From: Ischnura elegans
Taxonomy: Eukaryota > Arthropoda > Insecta > Odonata > Coenagrionidae
NCBI RefSeq assembly: GCF_921293095.1
Contig: NC_060247.1
Location: 113,727,111 to 113,791,110 of the forward strand
DNA length: 64,000 bases
Direction of reading: 5' to 3'
Shown here: piece by piece, positions 32,783-45,249 of the stretch
Layout of the letters: each line of letters begins with the position of its first letter
Numbering within the stretch: the first letter of the stretch is position 1
Program-made: the position numbers and the translations under genes
Notes under the pieces: generated by a model
Told to the model about the DNA's origin: nothing
Database searches by the model: none
What the model saw: only the letters and a program-made list of their open reading frames with translations

Positions 32783-33722
32783 TTTCACGTAACAGTAGTC
32801 AATTCGATTTTAGATTGAGTCACATTGAGAGATTTATCTTCTCAATCGCTCGTGGAATCTTAACGAAGCACATAGCCTCCAAGTCTCCAGTGGTCACTGA
32901 CCTAATCGGAATTAAATCTGCGCAATGCTACTTATTTGTTTTCAAGAGGTTTTCACGACTTGATTTCCCTTTAATTTATCCCATTCGTCTAAAATTAGCG
33001 GAAAAGAGTGAGAGATGTACCTACGCAATTTATTCGCGTTCGACGCAGCAGCAGCGGATGACGCCTCGCAGTAGTCATTTGTCGGTTTGATACTCTCTCC
33101 GCAGCGCACGTCATTCATTTCACAACGATTCTCCCGCAACTGCGACCGTTTCCTGAAATTCTATCTTCCCTCCCCGATCGATTTCCGAGTCGTACCGCTC
33201 ACAAGTGTTGCCACATAAGTTTTTAAACAACATGCTAAAGGTCTTGACGCTTCTTGTTCAGCGTGACGAGACACGTGTCATGTTCAACTTTACCCCTCTA
33301 TTCTGTGGCTTCGCTCCATTAGCAGCACGACAACCAACATTGGATATCTGTGATGGATGTGCTTTGTTAAAGGGGACTACATCTGCATACAACCCCGCAA
33401 GCCGCCTAAAAGGCGTGTGGTAGGGGGTGTTAAGACACCAGCCATTTGAACATAAAAATGAAATACTCAAACGAAATTACGACTGGTATTTATTAAAGTC
33501 CTTATGGTTCGGGGAAAAAATGAATTCGCATATCTATCCGTACGGAAAAATGTCTCTCATAATTTATCGCTTCTATTGGACCTGGAAATATATAAAGTAG
33601 AGCTCTAATATTACGTTATCCGAGACGCTCTTATAGGTATCCATTCTCAATTGTTCAAACAATCTAAGTCTAGCGCGCAGCCTCCAAGTCTCCAGCGGCT
33701 CCCAGCCTAATTCGCTTAGCAT

Positions 33723-34075
33723 TAGGGGCGCCAACTTATAAAAAATATTGGGGGGGCCCATATCGGAGGTCTTACCCCGGGAAGAGGTTAAATTCAGTGT
33801 GTCGCAGCACCGAAACACTACCATGATTCACACCACTAGATTCAGTTAACCTGCTTAACCTTATAATTATTTGTTTCAACACACATCGTTGAATTTATTT
33901 TAAAAGGTAACTATCGTCAAACATGGGAAATAAAAATGACAAATATATTTATATGATTTCACAAAGCATAATATAACTTAATTATTTTCTTGAATTATTG
34001 AGGGGGCTCCGCCCCCCCAAACGAATCTTTGAGGGGGCTCGGGCCCCCTCAGGCCCCATGGAGTCGGCGCCACTG
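33723..34075. mobile_element. hAT-like MITE (353 bp) inside a retroelement
   Basis: The ends TAGGGGCGCCAACT and the complement of AGTCGGCGCCACTG are flanked by cttagcat (33715-33722) and cttaacat (34076-34083), 7 of 8 matching. G-rich tracts sit just inside both ends (ggggggg at about 33752; 'gagggggctcgggccccctc'). It inserted after the retroelement. Confidence 0.85.
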
Positions 34076-34083
34076 CTTAACAT

Positions 34084-34545
34084 CTGGGTAATACTGTCTG
34101 TAGCAGTTTTTGACGGACCGCGCAGCCTTCCTTTGTGTTTTATTCAGTTCGCGGATTAAGTATTTCTGCACCGGATCCCATGCGCTCACTGCATATTCAA
34201 GGTGCGGTCGGACGAGTGCGAAATAGCACCTTTCTTTTGCTTTCTCATCCGAAAATCTCTCCACAATACGATTAACGATTTCCAATTTCTTCCGGACTAT
34301 GCCGCAAATATTCCTTATTTCTGTTCCACATGAGAAGTTCGAGATTATCGTAACGCTATTCGTCTGTTGCCTTTATATAAATATCATCCACAGCATAAAG
34401 GTGGATAAAATTGGACGAACTCTGCAAAAACTGCACCGACATGCTTTTGCTCAGATTAATTTCGAGTCCCCACTCTTGGCTCCACGAATAAGCATTGTTT
34501 AAATGCGATGACAGAATTTCATAGTCAGAGTGATCACTAGTACAT
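34084..34545 (-). pseudogene. Jockey/CR1-like reverse transcriptase C-terminal remnant
   Basis: The minus-strand frame includes GTEIRNICGIVRKKLEIVNR, then ERCYFALVRPHLEYAVSAWD and LNKTQRKAARSVKNCY, the thumb and post-RT region of Jockey/CR1-type elements (the 'RPHLEYA-VWDP' block). Upstream (34430-34540), after frameshifts, LSSHLNNAYSWSQEWGLEIN is the block that follows the catalytic YADD box, which itself is not retained. Not functional. Confidence 0.8.
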
Positions 34546-35444
34546 AGAGAAGGCCGGAGTCACTCTCATTAGATGTTTGATTTAAGCCGCCATTTATGCG
34601 ATCATTTAAATCAGATTTCGAAATTTGTTCGCAGTGCGGCGAAGAGAGCTAGAACGATCGATTCATTCTCAATTTTAGCAAGATATCGCAGCTATGGAAA
34701 ATCCCAAAGAAAGGATTTAGGGGAGGGGCAAAGGGGTGCGCCCTCCTCCCCCCCCCCCCCCAGACGCTTAAAAAATTGACAATATTTTTAATACAGACCC
34801 GTTATCATTACTTTCATTTTGTTTTGTGTAATCAGTGATAGGATAAATAGTAGAGGGTGCTTGAAAAGCTGTTCTTTCGTACGTAATTCAAGTATCAAAA
34901 GTTACATTCCCGGTAAAATTAAACAAAAAGGTAGCGAATCAAGATAGCGTGACGAAAAAGTCAGGAAACTATTATGGCCACAAGAGACCAAACCATGTAA
35001 AGATGAAAAAGAAATCGTAATGATTTGTTCGCTGTTGATCGCGAATTAGTAATAAAAATAAAATCTGTATAATGGAAGCATGGCAGAAAAATGTCTTTAT
35101 TATGCATTTAAAACATTTATATTTTCATATTTATTACTTTTTTAATGATATAATTAGTATATTTCGTACAGTAATTGATGTATGTTGCTATTAATTCCTA
35201 ATGTGAGAAAACCATTTGCCTGTCAGACCTTTGTACCCCCCCAGAAAAAAATCCTGGATCCACTCTTGCTAACTCCCAGATACTTCAAGACATATTCGCC
35301 TTTGTTACATCATTTAAAAATTCACCGAATTGTCGGAAGTATTATTTTGGCAGATAATTATTCTCTACGGAGGAAGTATGAACCTCCGCAGTGGATATAG
35401 CCTCATCATATTTCGTAATTTAAGTTTACCGGGACTACCCACGC

Positions 35445-35705
35445 CAGCGGCGTAGAAAAGAATTTCGTTCGGGGGGGGGGGGTTCCAAAACCAGGATGAA
35501 AATTTTCGAAAAACAGCGTACTAAGTAGAGAGTTTAAACTAATTTAAACACTTTTCATAATCTAAAAAACTTCATTTGTTGAAGGAATATTTATTAAATT
35601 CATGATTTTTCAACATTTTATTTTCTTTTATGAAGGAAAATATTTTTTTCTGGGGGGGAGGGGTCCGGACCAAAATAATACTTCGACAATTGACTACGCC
35701 ACTGA
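35445..35705. mobile_element. hAT-like MITE (261 bp), same family as 9236-9495
   Basis: Left end CAGCGGCGTAGAAAAG, right end complement CAGTGGCGTAGTCAATTG. Flanks acccacgc and agccacgg resemble an 8-bp duplication. The whole body is the inverted counterpart of 9236-9495 ('aacttcatttgttgaaggaa', 'ttccaaaaccaggatgaaaa'), with a 14-G tract near 35470. Confidence 0.85.
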
Positions 35706-35837
35706 GCCACGGAGATAAATTTACGGAGTCACCCGTAATACAAAAATTGTGCAAAAAATCCACCAAGAAAAAATCATTCTCCTTGACCGGGATTCAAAAT
35801 TGGATCTCTAGATTTCTAGTCCTCTGTGGAAATTTGG

Positions 35838-35960
35838 AGGTCTCGGTAGCTTAACTGATTAAAGTACTTGACCGGAAATCGGGAAATCCAGGTTCGAATC
35901 CCAGTCAAGGCGAATGATGTCTTTATCCGAGATTTTTCACGCAATCATATTTCGTGCCCA
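35838..35960 (+). mobile_element. tRNA-related SINE head, plus orientation
   Basis: 'ctcggtagcttaactgatta' (box A) and 'caggttcgaatcccag' (box B) give a tRNA-like segment at about 35841-35912. The T-stem (CCAGG/CCCAG) does not pair properly, so this is a SINE, not a tRNA gene. The tail continues as 'gaatgatgtctttatccgag'. Confidence 0.65.
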
Positions 35961-36509
35961 TTTATATGATCGTCAACCGATAGGAAAGAGTTAAAAATTA
36001 ATTGCAAAATGACGTGTTTTCCGTATATTTTAATACCGGCTTAGTCCTGATACTCATTCATGGGTATTTATAACTTACCAGAGAGTCATAGTTCCAATAA
36101 TGTAATGAAATTCATGTGGTTTTTTTTATTTTAAAGAGGATGGAATTTATCAAGAATCACATTATTATTCCAAATTTGCAGAGGAAGGTACTTTTGAGGG
36201 CATTATTTTGTCCCAATTTTGACTAGCGTGACGGCGAATCTTTTAAAAAGTACCACCCGATAGAGTACGTTCTTACTCGCTCTTTCCTACTTTGCTTCGT
36301 CCGTCTGTTTCATCGATGGAATCTTGTAATTGATTTTTACCCACTTCCCAGTGTCTGATCGGCTTAAAATGTTGTGTATTAGCCTAAATCTGATGAAAAT
36401 ACAATATTCAATTATCAGACACTTGAATTTTTTTCTCCATTGTGCTCTGATTAATTAACTAAATTTCGATATGGAAAAATCGTTTCAAATTTTTCAATAG
36501 ACGACGTTC

Positions 36510-36730
36510 CAGTCCTTGTTTTTCGCCTTTATATCGACTCAATCCACAACATCACGACTATGAATCTCGGATAACAGTTATAAATCAAGCTTGATTCCCC
36601 TTTATTTTGACCATCACTTCGTTTCACGATTTGATTTCCTTTAAATGTATCCCATTCGTCTGAAATTTGCGTAGGAGTGAGAGATCAACGCCATTTATTG
36701 GTGCTCAACGAAGCCCAGCTTATTTCCTCG
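36510..36730 (+). repeat. Dispersed repeat related to 32640-33030
   Basis: 'aatccacaacatcacgacta', 'tgaatctcggataacagt' and 'atgtatcccattcgtctgaa' match the right foldback arm (32660-32750) and its downstream flank (32955-33010). Here the two parts are contiguous, so at 32.7-32.95 kb extra DNA separates them. Confidence 0.65.
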
Positions 36731-37685
36731 TGAAATTCAAATCGCTTTGCCATAAGCGTCGTGGGTGTCTACTTTTGCAAATGCATTAAAATGTGCTTTA
36801 GGTGACGACACACATAAAGCGGCCGAGTGGAAAATCCTATGCTGATGTCGTGGGTACCTTCTTTGCGGTGCCTTCATTTGTTTCATCTCTCCTAAGTATT
36901 GCATTTAACATTTAGTAAGCAATCACGTGCAATCGTGCAAAGTTATATAGTGGAATGAGGGGCAAGAGTACGCATCTAACAAACAATTATAAAAATCAGT
37001 GGCGTAACTATGAGGAATTATTAGCGTGATTTTAATGATTATTTTAGGGATTTTTTAAAACTCTTAGCTGATTCGATATATGTCAGTTACCGTATCTGCA
37101 ACGCGATCTTTTTACCAATATCAGCGATATACTATTCCCTCCGCTAATGGCTACATAAGTCTTTTAAAAGTCTTCATCAGTATCAGTTTCATCCCCCAGC
37201 GCCCATTCTCACAAAAAAACGATCATCCCTTCTCAGTCTATCGGAATCCTTACTGAATCCGGAAGTTTCTTTCGTTCCATTTTTTTTATCTCCTCGCGTA
37301 ATCGATAGTGCCTATTTTTTATGCGCGCTCGCACAAAAGTTTCGAGATTCGTTGCTATTTTTTTCGTATCAACTCCAACGATATATATAACTTCGATTCA
37401 CTTTTATTTCACATGGGCCTAAATCTCATATTTAGTTAACAGGTGCACACTTTTGTCCACCGTAGTTCTTGGTAATATATTTTTCCTGGATCGACTCAGA
37501 CGATTGCATTGAACGGAATTCGTTTAACGTTCGTCTGATATCAGTTTATTTCGATCTCTCCCTTCCATTTAGGTGGCTCTAAACTTTGAGTTTTCAATTG
37601 CTAAATTTATTTTCTAGGAATTGATAATACTATCGAGAGCATAATTAAATCAATTTCTTCAATAATGGTGAGTAAAGGTTTATTT

Positions 37686-38222
37686 CAAACCTGCTACGTG
37701 AACGACGGTGAAATTAATATCATTTGCCATGAGTGAAAATTCCCCCGGACCGGGATTCGAACCACGAAGCATTGGTTTTCCGGCCCACTGCGAATACTAC
37801 TACGCCATCCATATTCTATCTTTTCTCCCATTGAAATGGCAATTTTAATGAAATTATACGAATACGTAGTGGTCTGTTCAGTAGCCCGAAAACCGATTCG
37901 ATTTCCTGTCCAGGGGAATTTATTCTGATGACAATAAATGTGAATAGTTGTTTGGTTTTTGGACATCATTCGCGCCATAGGGAATGGTAGGGAAAGGAGT
38001 GGTGAGAAACCCGGCGTCGGAATTTGCCTGTTCTGAACGATAGGCGCCAGGGGTACCACGGATTAACGTTCCATCCGATGATCGGTACACTGTACTTGAA
38101 TTGCCCTGCTCAAGGCACTTAAGCAGAGATTGGCCAGTCTCAGAAAAATCACTACCGGGATTCGATCCCGAGCCAACATGATTGGAAGCCAAAATTTAAG
38201 TCACCACACCAAACCGATCCCC
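37686..38222 (-). mobile_element. Two tRNA-related SINE units, minus orientation
   Basis: The complement of 37740-37805 has box B 'ggttcgaatcccgg'; that of 38145-38215 has 'tggtgtggtgac' (box A) and 'ggatcgaatcccgg' (box B). The stretch between ('ccatccgatgatcggtacac', 'ggcgccaggggtacc') matches the SINE body at 24440-24725. The terminus 'gctacgtgaacgacggtgaa' recurs inverted at about 62463-62487. Confidence 0.65.
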
Positions 38223-40890
38223 TTTCGTAAAAAAATGTACCGGTTTACATGTCAGGAGGTATGACATATTTTGAAATTTTACATGGATTTGACGGGCGAC
38301 CCGATTAGTTTCTTCGATACCGTGTTGGTTTCTAGGATTAACACACTCAAATTAGGAGTTTGCTCCCTCGAAAATAATGTGGCCGTGTTTATGAATAAGT
38401 TCAAGTTTATTGAATTATTTGATCCCTCTCCGCAAACAGTAAACTCTTCTTATTAAAGTTTCCCATTAAAATAAAAGATCTTTTTCAAATCATTCAAGCG
38501 AATCCATGTGAATAGTCAAATGACTGCATTTGCCGCAGTATAGTCACAATTATGTAATAGTACCAACTCTAAATATGATCCGGCGCTTCCTTTTATTTTT
38601 CCATTCCCCCAAAGCCCAGAGTATTCTTAAATTAGCGTCACAAACTTTGCTGATCGGTGTTTGACCAAATATCTAGATAACACTATCGATAGAATTTGAT
38701 GCCTTTCGGGACATTTACTGAGTTTTCATATTATTTGAAAAATTTCTATTTCATATTTAAATTCTTCCCTGTAACAGTCAATTTATAGGAAGTAATTATA
38801 CCAAATAGGCTTTTTGTGGCTATGCATCCTAGAATAACTGAATGACCTTTGCCACATTCGTGTAGGTACATTTCTAATTTATTTGACATTTCATTCAGCT
38901 ATCTGAAATAGTATTTATTTTATCTACTCTCTTTTCTGCCTAGTCTAGCGGTACCATAGGGTATTAAGGTGTATCTTCATAACTATTACGGCTAGGAGCA
39001 TAAAATTTCAGCAAAAAAACTCAGAAACAAATACAAATTAGGGGCAGTTTTATTTTTTAGGCGCTACGTGTAAGTGGAACGTAAAATTAAATGATATAAT
39101 GCTGATAATGTGACCTAAAAATTCGTAACAAAGTCCAAAGACCATAAGAGGCATTGAAAATCTGGAAAGGCAGTACCTCAGATATATTCCCAGTGGCAAT
39201 GGAGCCATAGGAGATTTCATGAGGTCCAAATAATTTACGTGGATCCTGTTAGAAGTATTAGAAACACCTGTTATTTGTAAACAAGTTATTTTTTTATTGG
39301 TGTTTTTGTCGCCATCCTTGGAGGGAAGAAAAAACTGCGAGCAAAAGAAGCTGTGCGTTCTATCCTTATATTGCGTAATTCCGATAGTTCCTGCCAAAGC
39401 CTTGTGGAACCAATGCATGACGGCATTTATAAGAAGAAATAAACAGAAAAAAATGTAAAAAGAAAACGCTGAAATGACGTGGTCAGCCGAACCCCCGTCT
39501 CAAATGCACGTCCTGCCACTCTTCCCATAATTCCCTCCTCCGGTCATTTCCCTCGACCATAAAATTTGAGCATCCCGGCAGATGTCAGGGCACTCTCCTC
39601 TTCGCTACATCCTGCGTCTTCCACTCTGCATAATTCTCACTCCCCCTTCTCTTTCTTTACTCGTTTGAATGAGCCATTTCAGCCTAAAGGAGTGATAAAA
39701 ATGTTCTAAACTTTTTTTAATAAAGGAAGTCGTTATCTAGTGGGCACATCAGTCGAGCGACCAATTCATCCAGTCACGAATCCACGAGACTCGTCCAGCG
39801 ACACAATGCGGCCGATCGTAGTAATTGTCTCTCAAGTTCACGCGCTTACCCGATTTTTTGAGCATATTTTTTTAAAAGAAATTTCGACCGGTAAAAGTAG
39901 GTTTACATCGAGCATTTTCCCGACCACCCTGGCCAATATTTCCCACCAACTTGGAGTTCCTTCTCCAATTCACAATGAGGTCCAATTTCACTCATTCCTC
40001 GTTGAATCTTTCACGGGCCATTAATGTCAAGCTGTTGTTGATGTTTTTTGAATGTGCCCCGCGTACTTATTGGGTTGGTTTCCCGACGTTTCGTGGCCGT
40101 TGCTGGTGACTTTTTCTGTGGGAATAAGGCAGGGGCGGTCTGGGGTGATTGGGGGACCTATGGCTGAGGTTCTTACGAGGGGCATTCCGGGAAATTGCAA
40201 TTTCAGGAAAATGCATGGAAACATTTTAGGAGATTACCTCTCCGAAAATGGATTTTGACGCTATTCTGCCCCTTAAAAACCAGGCAAAAGTTGATAAAAA
40301 TAGCAATAAGTAAGGAAATATTCTATGAAAAGTGATAATTTCACAGTTTATTAAATAATAATTGCATTATGGTACTATTATTTACTCAATTTGTTCCTGA
40401 AAACTGCGCTGAAATCTCAAAAACAAAGGCAAGCCATAGGAAAGACACATTGACGTGAATAATACTTAAGGCCGAGTAATTTCTATTTGGATAAATGTCT
40501 GTAACAGTTTTAATTCTGCCCCGTATCCTGGACAATCATTGAGAATAGATAATAGAAGTTGTGACAGTAGAAAAGATTTTTTTTCGGCCATTGAAGTTAG
40601 GGAAGATAGATGGATGATAGATAGAATTAATTCCTAAGAACCAGGAAAGGAGGTCCTGGTTTTCGTTGGCGGAAGGTACAGAGGAAGGTTTTATGGTTCG
40701 AAGGGAAGGAAAGGAGTCAGGGTTTGCGGCAGAGGCGAATGATTTCGTGAGGGAAGGCGGGGAAGCAAAATTTTGAAAAACAGCGGCACGTCATGCGGCC
40801 ATTGCCAACCAAGTCCGAGACTTACACGCCCGCTCCATCTCAAGAGGGGAAGGACAGAGGAAGGAAAAAGGATGGGAGATATCGCCGCGA
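38223..40890. other. Non-coding stretch, one solo hAT-like end
   Basis: No supported gene. CAGGGGCGGTCTGGGGTGA at 40131 looks like a hAT-type terminus (compare 48493), but no partner end was found. Confidence 0.5.
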
Positions 40891-40899
40891 TTGGAACTA

Positions 40900-41160
40900 C
40901 TGACAATAAGAGGAAGTAAAATACGTTTCGTGCGTGCGTGAGAAATTTTGAAAGTTGATCGCCTGTCCCGAGGTCCATTTTTCCGCCACCTCCGCCAGCT
41001 TCAATTGTTGTCCCAGCCGAATGCCACGCTTGTGTTCTTTTACTCTGGTTTTCACGAAGCGTCCAATTTCGCCGATGCATTTCTTAGAGCAATCTTGGCA
41101 TGCTATGTCGCACAATCCTTCCTCTTGGAATGGTGTGAAGGACAGAATAACAAAGTTGAT
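40900..41160 (-). pseudogene. Penelope-like element GIY-YIG endonuclease remnant
   Basis: The minus-strand frame reads GLCDIACQDCSKKCIGEIGR, then VKTRVKEHKRGIRLG and a TSGQAINF block. The Cys pair, the Arg and the EHxxxxxxG pattern are characteristic of the GIY-YIG domain at the C-terminus of Penelope-like reverse transcriptases, which nicks target DNA. The Tyr of both GIY and YIG is replaced (GLC, CIG), so the domain is likely inactive. No reverse transcriptase part was recognised next to it. Confidence 0.75.
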
Positions 41161-41339
41161 TGATGTCGTTCTCGTCGTTTGCATAGCCAAGATGACCATC
41201 CTACGATTTGATCGATGGATTTTCTCTTAATTAGGAAAATTTACCAAAATCGTTGGCACATTATAATGGCTGGTACTGGGTTTCGCTATTTAGTGGGCCC
41301 TTTCCGCTTCTATAGCGGTAAGATGTTTACCCCGTCCCT

Positions 41340-41500
41340 CCCTTTCAACACTATCCCTATCCCAGAGGCGTCGACGGGCTCCTATGGCGGCGGCGCCTCT
41401 TTCCTTGTTCCTTCCCATCCAAACCCCTCCCCGGGAGCGCGGGCGTATTAGTCTCTGAATTAGTTCCCGGCCCCGGTGTGATCCCTTAGAGGACCCACCG
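41340..41500 (+). repeat. GC-rich dispersed repeat (inverted partner 49415-49600)
   Basis: 'gaggcgtcgacgggctccta' and 'cggcggcgcctctttccttg' match the complement of 49490-49560. Composition is unlike its AT-rich surroundings. Frames on both strands are open but resemble nothing known. Confidence 0.6.
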
Positions 41501-42190
41501 AGGAGCCAAGATGACCGCGATTTTTCACGAAAAAATGTCAAAAATCGCATTGATTAGTGGAAATTTTTAACCAATTATGATTATTGAACTTTGAAATTAT
41601 ATATATATATTTTTAAATTTTGTTGGTGCGGTGATAAATTTACGTGGAGAATTGTGGCCCTCCGTACGATGCGAAATCGATTTTTGACCTTTGCATTAAA
41701 AAAGGTTGAAGACCCCTGTCTTAGAGCATCCCGTATTACGCCCCATGGGAGAGCAGGAATTATTGGATTAATATAGGGTGAGCTCCACTCTCATCTATCC
41801 ATTGCGTTGAAACACATTGAGATAGTAAATGATACCTCAACGGCTACTTTTTTTCCTCACGATCACTTAGATAGCCACGTAGTACCTGTCCAATTGTTTT
41901 CTCGTTCAGCCCGCATGAGTATAATTCAATGGAAGTATGCGGGTCCCAGTAAGGAGTGCAAGATGCGCCAATTCTGCATCAACGGCCCCCTTCCCTGTTA
42001 CTCAGTGTTGACCTCATCGTATCTGCACATCTTCCTCAGAGAGATGTCAATCTTGCGTTCGTACAGCTGCTTAGCCGGCACTGAAATAATTAATTGAAAA
42101 TTTTATCTCCATTAAACATATAGGTACACACTCCAAAGGAAGTAAAGTTGCAAGGTTTCAATGAAACCGATTTAAAGTATTTAATCTGCT

Positions 42191-42446
42191 CATGGGCGTA
42201 CCCAGCGAGGGGCAGGAGGGGGCAGCTGCCCCCCCCCCCTAGAAGCAACAATCGCAAATGTCTTTAAGGAGAATAGTTAAAATTAGTTGTAAAAAATGAG
42301 TTTTTAAAATTTTTTTAAGCAGTCAAAGAGCTGTCACAGTTTTCTTAAAATTTTGATTTCATTCACCTTTTCCATGCTTAAATCTTACCTACAAATTGAG
42401 CAACCGTGGCTTGCCCCCCCTAGTGTTGATCCTGGGTACGCCCTTG
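42191..42446. mobile_element. hAT-like MITE (256 bp)
   Basis: Ends CATGGGCGTACCCAGCGAGG and complement CAAGGGCGTACCCAGGATCA, flanked by aatctgct (42183-42190) and actctgct (42447-42454), 7 of 8 identical. C/G tracts inside both ends; AT-rich core; no coding frame. Confidence 0.85.
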
Positions 42447-43429
42447 ACTCTGCTCACTATTTTTAATTTCCCATGATGAAAGCGAAGTTGGGGCTACGAT
42501 CAGTGAACTCTAAACAATGGATTGCCAACAACCCGTTCCCCTAGTGAAGACCAGCAATTTCTTAGAATCTTGAGAAAGATCTCTAGAATTTCGCTACATT
42601 TACTTGCATGGGGAATCGTGTAATTTTGATTTTCTTCCTCAGAAAACCATATTCGGATGATATTATAACTTGAAGGATAAATTACTGGTGTCTCATACGG
42701 CAGTTTTTTCACCTTAAAATTCACCGAATGACGACGGCAGCGAACCAATTATTCCCACGTCGAAAACCTAAATTCTTAATTACGACGTGAATCCTCGATG
42801 CCATTGAATACCCAGAGTAGTTATGGTCTACCAGTTACATATTTCCACTGAGGAAGTAACATTCAACTTGCCAATAGCAACCGTTTCTGAGTTGTCAACA
42901 TCAAACGTTCGGTTCGCTAATATTCTACCGTAGGATCTTCCTCGATTCTTTGGCTTTTCATCTTTTTTGGCTGATCATCTGTAAAGAATAACAGGGGGGA
43001 TAATTGGCCCCATGTGTCCAAGATGATGTGAGTACAATGGAGGAGTGGAGGAGGAGGAGAGGGGAAGATGAAAGGAGGAGAAAAAGGCGAAAAGGGGGAG
43101 GTAATTGCGGGTGAGAAGGACTAGTAGTAGTTTGAGAAAGGGATGGGAGAATTTCAAGGGACGGAAGTGAGGGTAAAAGGCATCGGGGGAATGGAGATAA
43201 GGGACTTTATGGATGGGTCGGAAAGAGGTTGGACGAGTGCCAGGTTGGGAGAAAGAAATATAATCGGAGAAAACGGGATAGGAACATATAGGTGGGAGGA
43301 ATTCCATTTCCAGCAGAATTTTTGCGGTACCTAGGTACTTGAAAACGCCATCAAACTTATTCTTTACGATATGAAAACAGTAAATACTTGTGGCTCAATC
43401 AATAATCAGCATAGCATTCTTGTTTCAAC
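42447..43429. other. Non-coding stretch with a GA-rich patch
   Basis: A purine-rich segment at 43030-43160 ('ggaggagtggaggaggagga') is the main feature. No supported gene. Confidence 0.5.
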
Positions 43430-43680
43430 CACATCTACATCTATCTACATCCACATACTACCCCGCAAACCCCTTCAATAGGCATGTGGCATGGGGTGCT
43501 AGGACACCAAGCGTTTACGAAAAAAGACTATACTCCAACGAAATTCCGCCAGCATTTTTTTAAACACTACATTATTCGGGGGAAAATCTAATTCCCATAC
43601 CCATATTTTCTGCTATATATCTCTTTTAATTCATCCTTTCTGTCGGACCTAAAAATATATTGGGGTTATAATATGATTAA
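43430..43680 (-). mobile_element. 3' UTR fragment of retrotransposon family J, minus strand
   Basis: 'ctacatccacatactacccc', 'ggcatgtggcatggggtgct' and 'gctatatatctcttttaatt' match 33378-33590. It stops where the plus-strand element begins, suggesting one inserted into or beside the other. Confidence 0.75.
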
Positions 43681-43699
43681 ATCGAAAATTGAACATGTT

Positions 43700-44913
43700 T
43701 ACATTATTTAAATTATTTCCCGGTTTCAGCTATAACACCATTATCAAGTGCAGAAAATATAAAAACACATTGATAGGACAGGTTTATACATACTCCCTGT
43801 TGAACATGGGGTCCCCCAAGGGTCAATACTGGGGCCATTGCTCTTTGTCATTTACATTCAGGACCTCCCAAATAAGATACGTCATTGTAAGTACCATCTA
43901 TATGCTGATGACTTGCAGACCTATATTGACTGCGATCGCAATGCGATCTCTAGCGCCATTGCACAAGTTAACGAAGATATCTCAATTATATGTGAATGGG
44001 CGTCTAAAAATTGTGTGAAACTAAACTCACAGAAAACAAAGAGCATTATAATAGGCAGTGCCAAGGTCTTGTCTTCCATAAACATCGGCTCACTGCCTAA
44101 AATTCAAGTTAGTGACGTAGAAATAGATTATTCTGAAAAGGTTAAAAATTTAGGCGTTATTCTAAATAAAACACTAACTTGGGACGAACACATAGCATGC
44201 ATTTCTAATAAGGTAATTAAATCTTTGCACCAGTTAAAATGCTTCCGTAACCTAATGCCAATACCATTGAGACTCAAACTAGCGAATGCTTTGTTGATTC
44301 CTCGTATTGATTACTGTTCTTTGGTGATGTCGAACATTAATAAATGTCAGATATCTAAATTACAGAAAATACAAAATTGTATCTTGCGTTATGTGTGTAC
44401 ATTGGATATTATGAGCATGTCACTCCATATTATAAGGAATTAAAAATTTTAAAAATTGAAAAAAGAAGAAAATTTCAAATGGGTCTATTTATGTATAAAC
44501 TTTTAAAAACTGAAACTCCTTGTTACATTTTCCAGCCTTACATAGATAACTTTATGAAAAAAACAAGATTTACAAGAAATAAAAATAAATTAATTGTACC
44601 TATTCATAAAACAACCATGTACCAAAATTCATTTTATATTAATTCATGTCATGTATGGAATTCGATTCCTCAAGAGTTAAAAAATATCTCAACATTCAAT
44701 AATTTCAAAAAGTCTGCAACTTGCAATTTTTGGGTTTAAATGTTTTTTGTATGGTTTTTGATTTTGTTTCATGTCTTTGGAAATCTGTATAAAGGTGGTT
44801 GTTTGAGTGTTTCATGATTTCTTCTTTTTTTTATGTTAACCTTCTCAGCCTGAGTGTTTATGATTATGTATTAATTTAGGCTCCAAAGGAAAGGATTCCT
44901 AGAGCCAATAAAG

Positions 44914-44950
<37 letters not shown>

Positions 44951-44958
44951 TATTATAC
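43700..44958 (+). mobile_element. 5'-truncated non-LTR retrotransposon with (ATT)n tail
   Basis: It contains the second half of a reverse transcriptase, a short 3' UTR with AATAAA (about 44909) and a terminal ATT microsatellite (44920-44958). Such a microsatellite tail, unlike poly(A), is typical of CR1/L2/I-group elements. 5' truncation is the usual outcome of target-primed reverse transcription. Confidence 0.85.
43763..44739 (+). pseudogene. Non-LTR reverse transcriptase, C-terminal half
   Basis: The frame is open from 43763, with [12 protein letters not shown] (43811) and catalytic [10 protein letters not shown] (YADD at 43901-43912). After these come [28 protein letters not shown] (post-catalytic block) and [16 protein letters not shown] frameshift near 44400 moves the sequence to the next frame, which continues [20 protein letters not shown] and CHVWNSIPQELKNISTFNNF to TAA 44737-44739. 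The domain order is normal for Jockey/CR1-like elements. The fingers and endonuclease are missing. Confidence 0.9.
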
Positions 44959-45249
44959 TATGATTGTTAATAGAGTTGCATCAGAGATGGGAATGGTAAT
45001 TACTGGGGGGAAAAAGAAGTTTGTCATTTGGGTTGTGGGGGTGAGGGATTTGAGAGGGTGATGAGTAATAAGGGGGATGGGTTGAGAAAGGTTATGTCGT
45101 TAACAAGGTTTCCGTTTGTTGCAATCTCCCGAATTTCCAAGGCACCCATTCTCCTTCCTTTACCAGTAAATTGGAGTATTCATAGATCGATCAAACCGGT
45201 CAAAGTTTTTTCGTTAAAAAATAATAATATATTGTGGAAGTAACAAAGT

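Larger units (their letters stand above)
33370..34545 (-). mobile_element. Non-LTR retrotransposon 3' end (family J), with a nested hAT MITE
   Basis: Read on the minus strand, it starts in reverse transcriptase-derived coding sequence (about 34545), passes a 3' UTR, and ends near 'ctacatctgcatacaacccc' (33378). The MITE 33723-34075 splits it, with its 8-bp duplication inside the UTR. It is the most complete of the five minus-strand copies in the window. Confidence 0.8.

Noticed and set aside
35841-35912. Possible tRNA gene on the plus strand
   Set aside because: The T-stem does not pair and there is no acceptor stem; called a SINE.
44920-44958. (ATT)n as an independent microsatellite
   Set aside because: It begins exactly at the end of the non-LTR element after AATAAA, so it is treated as that element's tail.
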